Shown here: positions 1 to 11,460 of the stretch, in pieces
How positions within the stretch are numbered: the stretch's first letter is position 1
How the letters are laid out: the number at the start of each line of letters is the position of its first letter
Assembly: GCF_964355755.1 (NCBI RefSeq)
Contig: NC_092680.1
Coordinates: 11,511,001-11,575,000 of the forward strand
Direction of reading: 5' to 3'
DNA: 64,000 nucleotides
Source of the DNA: Antedon mediterranea
Lineage: Eukaryota > Echinodermata > Crinoidea > Comatulida > Antedonidae
The notes under the pieces: model-generated
Seen by the model: only the letters and a program-made list of their open reading frames with translations
What the model was told of the DNA's origin: nothing
Database searches by the model: none
Made by a program: the position numbers and the translations under genes

Positions 1-1859
1 CACTTTGGTGTTTTTTTGTTAAAAAGTTTTTTCGAAAATCACAAAATGGTCTAAAACGTCTCCAAATGCGATTTGAAGCTATTCTGTACACTTTGATGTT
101 TTGTGTGAAAAAGTTTTGTCGAAATGCTCAAAATGGTCTAAAACGTTTTTAAATACGATATTAAGCTATTTTGTGATCTTTGATGTTTTTGTGTGAAAAG
201 TTTTATCGAAATGCTCAAAATGGTCTAAAACGTTTTTAAAACGATATTAAGCTATTTTGTGCTCTTTGATGTTTTTGTGTAACCAAGTTTCATCGAAAAT
301 CACAAAATGGTCTAAAACGTCGCCAAATGCGATTTGAAGCTTTTCTAAGCACTTTGGTGTTTTTATGTTAACAAGTTTTTTCGAAAATCACGAAATGGTC
401 TAAAATATCTCCAAATGCGATTTGAAGATATTCTGAGCACTTTGGTGTTTTTATGTTAAAAAGTTTTTTCGAAAACCACAAAATGGTCTAAAACGTCTCC
501 AAACGCGATTTGAAGCTCTTCTGTACACTTTGATGTTTTGTGTGAAAAAGTTTTGTCGAAATTCTCAAAATGGTCTAAAACGTTTTTAAATACGATATTA
601 AGCTGTTTTGTGCACTTTGATGATTTGTGTGAAAAGTTTTAACGAAATGCTCAAAATGGTCAAAAACGGTTTCTAATGTGATTTTAAGCACTTTGATGTT
701 TTTGTGTAACCAAGTTTTTTCAAAAATCACAAAATGGTCTAAAACGTCTCCAAATGCGATTTGAAGCTTTTCTAAGCACTTTGGTGTTTTTATGTTAACA
801 AGTTTTTTCGAAAATCACAAAATGGTCTAAAACGTCTCCAAATGCGATTTGAAGATATTCTGAGCACTTTGGTGTTTTTATGTTAAAAAGTTTTTTCGAA
901 AATCACAAAATAGTCTAAAACGTCTCCAAATGCGATTTGAAGCTATTCTGTACACTTTGATGTTTTGTGTGAAAAAGTTTTGTCGAAATGCTCAAAATGG
1001 TCTAAAACGTTTTTAAAACGATATTATTAAGCTATTTTGTGCTCTTTGATGTTTTTGTGTAACCAAGTTTCATCCAAAATCACAAAATGGTCTAAAACGT
1101 CTCAAAATGCGATTTGAAGCTTTTCTAAGCACTTTGGTGTTTTTATCTTAACAAGTTTTTTCGAAAATCACGAAATGGTCTAAAATGTCTCCAAATGCGA
1201 TTTGAAGATATTCTGAGCACTTTGGTGTTTTTATGTTAAAAAGTTTTTTCGAAAATCACAAAATGGTCTAAAACGTCTCCAAATGCGATTTGAAGCTCTT
1301 CTGTACACTTTTATGTTTTGTGTGAAAAAGTTTTGTCGAAATGCTCAAAATGGTCTAAAACGTTTTTAAATACGATATTAAGCTGTTTTGTGCACTTTGA
1401 TGATTTGTGTGAAAAGTTTTAACGAAATGCTCAAAATGGTCTAAAACGGTTTCTAATGTGATTTTAAGCACTTTGATGTTTTTGTGTAACCAAGTTTTTT
1501 CGAAAATCACAAAATAGTCTAAAACGTCTCCAAATGCGATTTGAAGCTTTTCTAAGCACTTTGGTGTTTTTATGTTAACAAGTTTTTTCGAAAATCACAA
1601 AATGGTCTAAAACGTCTCCAAATGCGATTTGAGGATATTCTGAGCACTTTGGTGTTTTTTTGTTAAAAAGTTTTTTCGAAAATCACAAAATGGTCTAAAA
1701 CGTCTCCAAATGCGATTTGAAGCTATTCTGTACACTTTGATGTTTTGTGTGAAAAAGTTTTGTCGAAATGCTCAAAATGGTCTAAAACGTTTTTAAATAC
1801 GATATTAAGCTATTTTGTGATCTTTGATGTTTTTGTGTGAAAAGTTTTATCGAAATGCT

Positions 1860-3405
1860 CAAAATGGTCTAAAACGGTTTCTATTGTGATTTTAAGCACT
1901 TTGATGATTTTGTGTAACCAAGTTTCATCGAAATGTACAAAATGGTCTAAAACGTCTCCAAATGCGATTTGAAGCTATTCTAAGTACTTTTGTGTTTTTA
2001 TGTTAACAAGTTTTTTCGAAAATCACAAAATGGTCTAAAACGTCTCAAAATGCGATTTGAAGCTATTCTGTACACTTTGATGTTTTGTGTGAAAAAGTTT
2101 TGTCGAAATGCTCAAAATGGTCTAAAACGTTTTTAAAACGATATTAAGCTATTTTGTGCTCTTTGATGTTTTTGTGTAACCAAGTTTCATCGAAATCAAC
2201 AAAATGGTCTAATACGTCTCCAAATGCGATTTGAAGCTTTTCCAAGCTTTTTGCTGTTTTTATGTTAAGTTTTTTCGAAAATCACAAAATGGTCTAAAAC
2301 GTCTTCAAATGCGATTTGAAGCTATTCTGTACACTTTGATGTTTTGTGTGAAAAAGTTTTGTCGAAATGCTCAAAATGGTCTAAAACGTTTTTAAATACG
2401 ATATTAAGCTATTTTGTGATCTTTGATGTTTTTGTGTGAAAAGTTTTATCAAAATGCTCAAAATGGTCTGAAACGGTTTCTAATGCGATTTGAAGCTATT
2501 CTGTAATCTTTGAAGTTTTGTGTGAAAAAGTTTTCTCGAAATGCTCAAAATGGTCTAAAACGTTTTTATATACCATATTAAGCTATTTTGTGCACTTTGA
2601 TGTTTTTGTGTGAAAAGTTTTATCGAAATGCTCAAAATGGTCTAAAACGGTTTCTATTGTGATTTTAAGCACTTTGATGATTTTGTGTAACCAAGTTTCA
2701 TCGAAATGTACAAAATGGTCTAAAACGTCTCCAAATGCGATTTGAAGCTATTCTAAGTACTTTTGTGTTTTTATGTTAACAAGTTTTTTCGAAAATCACA
2801 AAATGGTCTAAAACGTCTCAAAATGCGATTTGAAGCTATTCTGTACACTTTGATGTTTTGTGTGAAAAAGTTTTGTCGAAATGCTCAAAATGGTCTAAAA
2901 CGTTTTTAAAACGATATTAAGCTATTTTGTGCTCTTTGATGTTTTTGTGTAACCAAGTTTCATCGAAATCAACAAAATGGTCTAATACGTCTCCAAATGC
3001 GATTTGAAGCTTTTCCAAGCTTTTTGCTGTTTTTATGTTAAGTTTTTTCGAAAATCACAAAATGGTCTAAAACGTCTTCAAATGCGATTTGAAGCTATTC
3101 TGTACACTTTGATGTTTTGTGTGAAAAAGTTTTGTCGAAATGCTCAAAATGGTCTAAAACGTTTTTAAATACGATATTAAGCTATTTTGTGATCTTTGAT
3201 GTTTTTGTGTGAAAAGTTTTATCAAAATGCTCAAAATGGTCTGAAACGGTTTCTAATGCGATTTGAAGCTATTCTGTACACTTTGAAGTTTTGTGTGAAA
3301 AAGTTTTCTCGAAATGCTCAAAATGGTCTAAAACGTTTTTATATACCATATTAAGCTATTTTGTGCACTTTGATGTTTTTTTTGAAAAGTTTTATCGAAA
3401 TGCTC
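1860..3405. repeat. Tandem duplication of a 773-bp, nine-monomer block
   Basis: Two copies, about 1860-2632 and 2633-3405, align at an offset of 773 bp. Each contains a type V with AAATGTAC, a type V with AAATCAAC and GGTCTAATACG, a shortened type I with TATGTTAAGTTTTTTC (3 bp missing), and a GGTCTGAAACGG monomer. The copies differ slightly: CTGTAATC in the first against CTGTACAC in the second, and CTATTGTG against CTATTGGG at the right edge. The same doubled block is present near 36.6-38.1 kb but single near 48.7-49.5 kb. Confidence 0.85.
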
Positions 3406-4906
3406 AAAATGGTCTAAAACGGTTTCTATTGGGATTTTAAGCACTTTGATGATTTTGTGTAACCAAGTTTCATCGAAAATCACAAAATGGTCTAAAACGT
3501 CTCCAAATGCGATTTGAAGCTTTTCTAAGCACTTTTGTGTTTTTATGTTAACAAGTTTTTTCGAAAATCACAAAATGGTCTAAAACGTCTTCAAATGCGA
3601 TTTGAAGCTATTCTGTACACTTTTATGTTTTGTGTGAAAAAGTTTTGTCGAAATTCTCAAAATGGTCTAAAACGTTTTTAAATACGATATTAAGCTGTTT
3701 TGTGCACTTTGATGATTTGTGTGAAAAGTTTTAACGAAATGCTCAAAATGGTCTAAAACGGTTTCTAATGTGATTTTAAGCACTTTGATGTTTTTGTGTA
3801 ACCAAGTTTTTTCGAAAATCACAAAATAGTTTAAAACGTCTCCAAATGCGATTTGAAGCTTTTCTAAGCACTTTGGTGTTTTTATGTTAACAAGTTTTTT
3901 CGAAAATCACAAAATGGTCTAAAACGTCTCCAAATGCGATTTGAGGATATTCTGAGCACTTTGGTGTTTTTTTGTTAAAAAGTTTTTTCGAAAATCACAA
4001 AATGGTCTAAAACGTCTCCAAATGCGATTTGAAGCTATTCTGTACACTTTGATGTTTTGTGTGAAAAAGTTTTGTCGAAATTCTCAAAATGTTCTAAAAC
4101 GTTTTTAAATACGATATTAAGCTATTTTGTGATCTTTGATGTTTTTGTGTGAAAAGTTTTATCGAAATGCTCAAAATGGTCTAAAACGTTTTTAAAACGA
4201 TATTAAGCTATTTTGTGCTCTTTGATGTTTTTGTGTAACCAAGTTTCATCGAAAATCACAAAATGGTCTAAAACGTCGCCAAATGCGATTTGAAGCTTTT
4301 CTAAGCACTTTGGTGTTTTTATGTTAACAAGTTTTTTCGAAAATCACGAAATGGTCTAAAATATCTCCAAATGCGATTTGAAGATATTCTGAGCACTTTG
4401 GTGTTTTTATGTTCAAAAGTTTTTTCGAAAATCACAAAATAGTCTAAAACGTCTCCAAATGCGATTTGAAGCTATTCTGTACACTTTGAAGTTTTGTGTG
4501 AAAAAGTTTTGTCGAAATGCTCAAAATGGTCTAAAACGTTTTTAAAACGATATTAAGCTATTTTGTGCACTTTAATGATTTGTGTGAAAAGTTTTACGAA
4601 ATGCTCAAAATGGTCTAAAACGGTTTCTAATGTGATTTTAAGCACTTTGATGTTTTTGTGTAACCAAGTTTTTTCGAAAATCACAAAATGGTCTAAAACG
4701 TCTCCAAATGCGATTTCAAGCTTTTCTAAGCACTTTGGTGTTTTTATGTTAACAAGTTTTTTCGAAAATCACAAAATGGTCTAAAACGTCTCCAAATGCG
4801 ATTTGAAGCTTTTCTAAGCACTTTGGTGTTTTTATGTTAACAAGTTTTTTCGAAAATCTTGAAATGGTCTAAAATGTCTCCAAATGCGATTTGAAGCTAT
4901 TCTGTA

Positions 4907-4992
4907 CACTTTGATGTTTTGTGTGAAAAAGTTTTGTCGAAATGCTCAAAATGGTCTAAAACGTTTTTAAAACGATATTAAGCTATTTTGTG
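4907..4992 (+). repeat. Monomer type III (GTGTGAAAAAG type), example
   Basis: Type III opens CACTTTGATG, then TTTTGTGTGAAAAAG and TTTTGTCGAAATGCTC before the shared core. After the core it has CGTTTTTAAA, then either TACGATATTAAG (87-bp form) or ACGATATTAAG (86-bp form), and a tail CTRTTTTGTG. The 86-bp form usually precedes a type V monomer starting CTCTTTG, so the second half predicts the next monomer. It belongs to the TGCTC branch, distinct from the AATCAC branch of types I, II and V. Confidence 0.9.
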
Positions 4993-5067
4993 CACTTTAA
5001 TGATTTGTGTGAAAAGTTTTACGAAATGCTCAAAATGGTCTAAAACGGTTTCTAATGTGATTTTAAG
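4993..5067 (+). repeat. Monomer type IV (short, GTGTGAAAAG type), example
   Basis: Type IV opens CACTTTRATGATTTGTGTG or ATCTTTGATG, has one A fewer than type III in GTGTGAAAAG, and continues to the TGCTC block and the core. In the 75-76 bp form the second half is CGGTTTCTAATGTGATTTTAAG and the final 10-bp tail is missing, which explains most of the length difference. A full-length form with the CGATATTAAG half and tail also exists, for example the monomer beginning near base 175. Type IV is the member most often missing from the pentamer. Confidence 0.88.
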
Positions 5068-5155
5068 CACTTTGATGTTTTTGTGTAACCAAGTTTTTTC
5101 GAAAATCACAAAATGGTCTAAAACGTCTCCAAATGCGATTTCAAGCTTTTCTAAG
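5068..5155 (+). repeat. Monomer type V (GTGTAACCAAG type), example
   Basis: Type V is recognised by GTGTAACCAAG followed by TTTTTTCGAAAATCAC or TTTCATCGAAAATCAC. Subtypes replace AAATCAC with AAATGTAC (near 1933) or AAATCAAC (near 2190). The second half is CGTCTCCAAATGCGATTTGAAG with tail CTTTTCTAAG. This example has GATTTCAAG in place of GATTTGAAG, a private variant shared with 4643-4730 and with the copies near 17.7, 18.1, 39.4 and 39.9 kb. Type V has a GTGTNA-type front half like III and IV but an AATCAC rear block like I and II. Confidence 0.88.
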
Positions 5156-5243
5156 CACTTTGGTGTTTTTATGTTAACAAGTTTTTTCGAAAATCACAAA
5201 ATGGTCTAAAACGTCTCCAAATGCGATTTGAGGATATTCTGAG
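5156..5243 (+). repeat. Monomer type I (ATGTTAACAAG type), example
   Basis: Type I opens CACTTTGGTGTTTTTATG, then TTAACAAG and TTTTTTCGAAAATCAC, the core, and CGTCTCCAAATGCGATTTG. The tail here is AGGATATTCTGAG; other copies have AAGATATTCTGAG or AAGCTTTTCTAAG. It contains two perfect short palindromes, TGTTAACA and TTTTCGAAAA. Its normal successor is type II. Confidence 0.9.
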
Positions 5244-5331
5244 CACTTTGGTGTTTTTATGTTAAAAAGTTTTTTCGAAAATCACAAATTGGTCTAAAAC
5301 GTCTCCAAATGCGATTTGAAGCTATTCTGTA
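5244..5331 (+). repeat. Monomer type II (TGTTAAAAAG type), example
   Basis: Type II differs from type I mainly by TTAAAAAG in place of TTAACAAG, and by tails CTATTCTGTA or CTCTTCTGTA that lead into type III. A subtype has a run of seven T (GGTGTTTTTTTGTTAAAAAG) in place of TTTTTATG, as at 1-26, 1645 and 3957. This example carries ACAAATTGG in place of ACAAAATGG, a change shared with the copies near 18.27 and 40.03 kb. Confidence 0.88.
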
Positions 5332-8300
5332 CACTTTGATGTTTTGTGTGAAAAAGTTTTGTCAAAATGCTCAAAATGGTCTAAAACGTTTTTAAAACGA
5401 TATTAAGCTATTTTGTGCTCTTTGATGTTTTTGTGTAACCAAGTTTCATCGAAATCAACAAAATGGTCTAATACGTCTCCAAATGCGATTTGAAGTTTTT
5501 CCAAGCACTTTGCTGTTTTTATGTTAACAAGTTTTTTCGAAAATCACAAAATGGTCTAAAACGTCTTCAAATGCGATTTGAAGCTATTCTGTACACTTTG
5601 ATGTTTTGTGTGAAAAAGTTTTGTCGAAATGCTCAAAATGGTCTAAAACGTTTTTAAATACGATATAAAGCTATTTTGTGATCTTTGATGTTTTTGTGTG
5701 AAAAGTTTTATCGAAATGCTCAAAATGGTCTAAAACGGTTTCTAATGCGATTTGAAGCTATTCTGTACCCTTTGAAGTTTTTTGTGAAAAAGTTTTCTCG
5801 AAATGCTCAAAATGGTCTAAAAAGTTTTTATATACCATATTAAGCTATTTTGTGCACTTTGATGTTTTTTGTGAAAAGTTTTATCGAAATGCTCAAAATG
5901 GTCTAAAACGGTTTCTATTGGGATTTTAAGCACTTTGATGATTTTGTGTAACCAAGTTTCATCGAAATGTACAAAATGGTCTAAAACGTCTCCAAATGCG
6001 ATTTGAAGCTATTCTAAGTACTTTTGTGTTTTTATGTTAACAAGTTTTTTCGAAAATCACAAAATGGTCTAAAACGTCTTCAAATGCGATTTGAAGCTAT
6101 TCTGTACACTTTTATGTTTTGTGTGAAAAAGTTTTGTCGAAATTCTCAAAATGGTCTAAAACGTTTTTAAATACGATATTAAGCTGTTTTGTGCACTTTG
6201 ATGATTTGTGTGAAAAGTTTTAACGAAATGCTCAAAATGGTCAAAAACGGTTTCTAATGTGATTTTAAGCACTTTGATGTTTTTGTGTAACCAAGTTTTT
6301 TCAAAAATCACAAAATGGTCTAAAACGTCTCCAAATGCGATTTGAAGCTTTTCTAAGCACTTTGGTGTTTTTATGTTAACAAGTTTTTTCGAAAATCACA
6401 AAATGGTCTAAAACGTCTCCAAATGCGATTTGAAGATATTCTGAGCACTTTGGTGTTTTTATGTTAAAAAGTTTTTTCGAAAATCACAAAATAGTCTAAA
6501 ACGTCTCCAAATGCGATTTGAAGCTATTCTGTACACTTTGATGTTTTGTGTGAAAAAGTTTTGTCGAAATGCTCAAAATGGTCTAAAACGTTTTTAAAAC
6601 GATATTAAGCTATTTTGTGCTCTTTGATGTTTTTGTGTAACCAAGTTTCATCGAAAATCACAAAATGGTCTAAAACGTCTCAAAATGCGATTTGAAGCTT
6701 TTCTAAGCACTTTGGTGTTTTTATGTTAACAAGTTTTTTCGAAAATCACGAAATGGTTTAAAATATCTCCAAATGCGATTTGAAGATATTCTGAGCACTT
6801 TGGTGTTTTTATGTTAAAAAGTTTTTTCGAAAATCACAAAATGGTCTAAAACGTCTCCAAATGCGATTTGAAGCTCTTCTGTACACTTTGATGTTTTGTG
6901 TGAAAAAGTTTTGTCGAAATGCTCAAAATGGTCTAAAACGTTTTCAAATACGATATTAAGCTGTTTTGTGCACTTCGATGATTTGTGTGAAAAGTTTTAA
7001 CGAAATCCTCAAAATGGTCTAAAACGGTTTCTAATGTGATTTTAAGCACTTTGATGTTTTTGTGTAACCAAGTTTTATCGAAAATCACAAAATAGTCTAA
7101 AACGTCTCCAAATGCGATTTGAAGCTTTTCTAAGCACTTTGGTGTTTTTATGTTAACAAGTTTTTTCGAAAATCACAAAATGGTCTAAAACGTCTCCAAA
7201 TGCGATTTGAGGATATTCTGAGCACTTTGGTGTTTTTTTGTTAAAAAGTTTTTTCGAAAATCACAAAATGGTCTAAAACGTCTCCAAATGCGATTTGAAG
7301 CTATTCTGTACACTTTGATGTTTTGTGTGAAAAAGTTTTGTCGAAATGCTCAAAATGGTCTAAAACATTTTTAAATACGATATTAAGCTATTTTGTGATC
7401 TTTGATGTTTTTGTGTGAAAAGTTTTATCGAAATGCTCAAAATGGTCTAAAACGGTTTCTATTGTGATTTTAAGCACTTTGATGATTTTGTGTAACCAAG
7501 TTTCATCGAAATGTACAAAATGGTCTAAAACGTCTCCAAATGCGATTTGAAGCTATTCTAAGTACTTTTGTGTTTTTATGTTAACAAGTTTTTTCGAAAA
7601 TCACAAAATGGTCTAAAACGTCTTCAAATGCGATTTGAAGCTATTCTGTACACTTTGATGTTTTGTGTGAAAAAGTTTTGTCAAAATGCTCAAAATGGTC
7701 TAAAACGTTTTTAAAACGATATTAAGCTATTTTGTGCTCTTTGATGTTTTTGTGTAACCAAGTTTCATCGAAAATCACAACATGGTCTAAAACGTCTCCA
7801 AATGCGATTTGAAGCTTTTCTAAGCACTTTGGTGTTTTTATGTTAACAAGTTTTTTCGAAAATCACAAAATGGTCTAAAACGTCTCCAAATGCGATTTGA
7901 AGCTCTTCTGTACACTTTGATGTTTTGTTTGAAAAAGTTTTGTCGAAATTCTCAAAATGGTCTAAAACGTTTTTAAATTCGATATTAAGCTGTTTTGTGC
8001 ACTTTGATGATTTGTGTGAAAAGTTTTAACGAAATGCTCAAAATGGTCAAAAACGGTTTCTAATGTGATTTTAAGCACTTTGATGTTTTTGTGTAACCAA
8101 GTTTTTTCGAAAATCACAAAATGGTCTAAAACGTCTCCAAATGCGATTTGAGGATATTCTGAGCACTTTGGTGTTTTTATGTTAAAAAGTTTTTTCGAAA
8201 ATCACAAAATGGTCTAAAACGTCTCAAAATGCGATTTGAAGCTAATCTGTACACTTTGATGTTTTGTGTGAAAAAGTTTTGTCGAAATGCTCAAAATGGT

Positions 8301-11300
8301 CTAAAACGTTTTTAAAACGATATTAAGCTATTTTGTGCTCTTTGATGTTTTTGTGTAACCAAGTTTCATCGAAATCAACAAAATGGTCTAATACGTCTCC
8401 AAATGCGATTTGAAGCTTTTCCAAGCACTTTGCTGTTTTTATGTTAACAAGTTTTTTCGAAAATCACAAAATGGTCTAAAACGTCTTCAAATGCGATTTG
8501 AAGCTATTCTGTAGACTTTGATGTTTTGTGTGAAAAAGTTTTGTCGAAATGCTCAAAATGGTCTAAAACGTTTTTAAATACGATATTAAGCTATTTTGTG
8601 ATCTTTGATGTTTTTGTGTGAAAAGTTTTATCAAAATGCTCAAAGTGGTCTGAAACGGTTTCTAATGCGATTTGAAGCTATTCTGTACACTTTGAAGTTT
8701 TGTGTGAAAAAGTTTTCTCGAAATGCTCAAAATGGTCTAAAACGTTTTTATATACCATATTAAGCTATTTTGTGCACTTTGATGTTTTTTGTGAAAAGTT
8801 TTATCGAAATGCTCAAAATGGTCTAAAACGGTTTCTATTGGGATTTTAAGCACTTTGATGATTTTGTGTAACCAAGTTTCATCGAAATGTACAAAATGGT
8901 CTAAAACGTCTCCAAATGCGATTTGAAGCTATTCTAAGTACTTTTGTGTTTTTATGTTAACAAGTTTTTTCGAAAATCACAAAATGGTCTAAAACGTCTT
9001 TCAAATGCGATTTGAAGCTATTCTGTACACTTTTATGTTTTGTGTGAAAAAGTTTTGTCGAAATTCTCAAAATGGTCTAAAACGTTTTTAAATACGATAT
9101 TAAGCTGTTTTGTGCACTTTGATGATTTGTGTGAAAAGTTTTAACGAAATGCTCAAAATGGTCAAAAACGGTTTCTAATGTGATTTTAAGCACTTTGATG
9201 TTTTTGTGTAACCAAGTTTTTTCAAAAATCACAAAATGGTCTAAAACGTCTCCAAATGCGATTTGAAGCTTTTCTAAGCACTTTGGTGTTTTTATGTTAA
9301 CAAGTTTTTTCGAAAATTACAAAATGGTCTAAAACGTCTCCAAATGCGATTTGAAGATATTCTGAGCACTTTGGTGTTTTTATGTTAAAAAGTTTTTTCG
9401 AAAATCACAAAATAGTCTAAAACGTCTCCAAATGCGATTTGAAGCTATTCTGTACACTTTGATGTTTTGTGTGAAAAAGTTTTGTCGAAATGCTCAAAAT
9501 GGTCTAAAACGTTTTTAAAACGATATTAAGCTATTTTGTGCTCTTTGATGTTTTTTTGTAACCAAGTTTCATCGAAAATCACAAAATGGTCTAAAACGTC
9601 TCAAAATGCGATTTGAAGCTTTTCTAAGCACTTTGGTGTTTTTATGTTAACAAGTTTTTTCGAAAATCACGAAATGGTCTAAAATGTCTCCAAATGCGAT
9701 TTGAAGATATTCTGAGCACTTTGGTGTTTTTATGTTAAAAAGTTTTTTCGAAAATCACAAAATGGTCTAAAACGTCTCCAAATGCGATTTGAAGCTCTTC
9801 TGTACACTTTGATGTTTTGTGTGAAAAAGTTTTGTCGAAATGCTCAAAATGGTCTAAAACGTTTTCAAATACGATATTAAGCTGTTTTGTGCACTTTGAT
9901 GATTTGTGTGAAAAGTTTTAACGAAATGCTCAAAATGGTCTAAAACGGTTTCTAATGTGATTTTAAGCACTTTGGTGTTTTTATGTTAACAAGTTTTTTC
10001 GAAAATCACAAAATGGTCTAAAACGTCTCCAAATGCGATTTGAGGATATTCTGAGCTCTTTGGTGTTTTTTTGTTAAAAAGTTTTTTCGAAAATCACAAA
10101 ATGGTCTAAAACGTCTCCAAATGCGATTTGAAGCTATTCTGTACACTTTGATGTTTTGTGTGAAAAAGTTTTGTCGAAATGCTCAAAATGGTCTAAAACA
10201 TTTTTAAATACGATATTAAGCTATTTTGTGATCTTTGATGTTTTTGTGTGAAAAGTTTTATCGAAATGCTCAAAATGGTCTAAAACGGTTTCTATTGTGA
10301 TTTTAAGCACTTTGATGATTTTGTGTAACCAAGTTTCATCGAAATGTACAAAATGGTCTAAAACGTCTTTAAATGCGATTTGAAGCTATTCTAAGTACTT
10401 TTGTGTTTTTATGTTAACAAGTTTTTTCGAAAATCACAAAATGGTCTAAAACGTCTTCAAATGCGATTTGAAGCTATTCTGTACACTTTGATGTTTTGTG
10501 TGAAAAAGTTTTGTCAAAATGCTCAAAATGGTCTAAAACGTTTTTAAAACGATATTAAGCTATTTTGTGCTCTTTGATGTTTTTGTGTAACCAAGTTTCA
10601 TCGAAAATCACAACATTGTCTAAAACGTCTCCAAATGCGATTTGAAGCTTTTCTAAGCACTTTGGTGTTTTTATGTTAACAAGTTTTTTCGAAAATCACA
10701 AAATGGTCTAAAACGTCTCCAAATGCGATTTGAAGCTCTTCAGTACACTTTGATGTTTTGTTTGAAAAAGTTTTGTCGAAATTCTCAAAATGGTCTAAAA
10801 CGTTTTTAAATTCGATATTAAGCTGTTTTGTGCACTTTGATGATTTGTGTGAAAAGTTTTAACGAAATGCTCAAAATGGTCTAAAACGGTTTCTAATGTG
10901 ATTTTAAGCACTTTGATGTTTTTGTGTAACCAAGTTTTTTCGAAAATCACAAAATAGTCTAAAACGTCTCCAAATGCGATTTGAAGCTTTTCTAAGCACT
11001 TTGGTGTTTTTATGTTAACAAGTTTTTTCGAAAATCACAAAATGGTCTAAAACGTCTCCAAATGCGATTTGAGGATATTCTGAGCACTTTGGTGTTTTTA
11101 TGTTAATAAGTTTTTTCGAAAATCACAAAATGGTCTAAAACGTCTTCAAATGCGATTTGAAGCTATTCTGTAGACTTTGATGTTTTGTGTGAAAAAGTTT
11201 TGTCGAAATGCTCAAAATGGTCTAAAACGTTTTTAAATACGATATTAAGCTATTTTGTGATCTTTGATGTTTTTGTGTGAAAAGTTTTATCGAAATGCTC

Positions 11301-11460
11301 AAAATGGTCTAAAACGGTTTCTATTGTGATTTTAAGCACTTTGATGATTTTGTGTAACCAAGTTTCATCGAAATGTACAAAATGGTCTAAAACGTCTCCA
11401 AATGCGATTTGAAGCTATTCTAAGTACTTTTGTGTTTTTATGTTAACAAGTTTTTTCGAA

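Larger units (their letters stand above)
4480..5231. repeat. Local 425-bp tandem duplication with GATTTCAAG marker
   Basis: Positions about 4480-4806 repeat at about 4905-5231 with an offset of 425 bp. Both copies carry a type IV monomer with TTTTACGAAATG (one A fewer than usual) and a type V with GATTTCAAG. Between them lies an extra type I monomer (4819-4906) with AAATCTTGAAATGG. The doublet recurs near 17.46-18.2 kb and 39.2-40.0 kb, so it predates those larger duplications. A chance 73-codon frame occurs identically in all six copies and is not evidence of a gene. Confidence 0.88.
4907..5331 (+). repeat. Reference pentamer, order III-IV-V-I-II, 425 bp
   Basis: This is the clearest example of the basic higher-order unit. 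Monomers lie at 4907-4992 (III, 86 bp), 4993-5067 (IV, 75 bp), 5068-5155 (V, 88 bp), 5156-5243 (I, 88 bp) and 5244-5331 (II, 88 bp). The same order recurs across the window. The usual departures are omission of IV (a tetramer of about 350 bp) and, less often, omission of II. Lengths are counted from successive CACTTTG starts. The choice of first monomer is arbitrary in a tandem array. Confidence 0.93.

Noticed and set aside
4563-5209. Identical 73-codon open frames (six copies in the window: 4563, 4988, 17540, 17965, 39304, 39729)
   Set aside because: They are the same satellite doublet copied by larger duplications. The frame spans monomer boundaries, the peptide is just translated repeat, and no promoter, splice or domain signal is seen.
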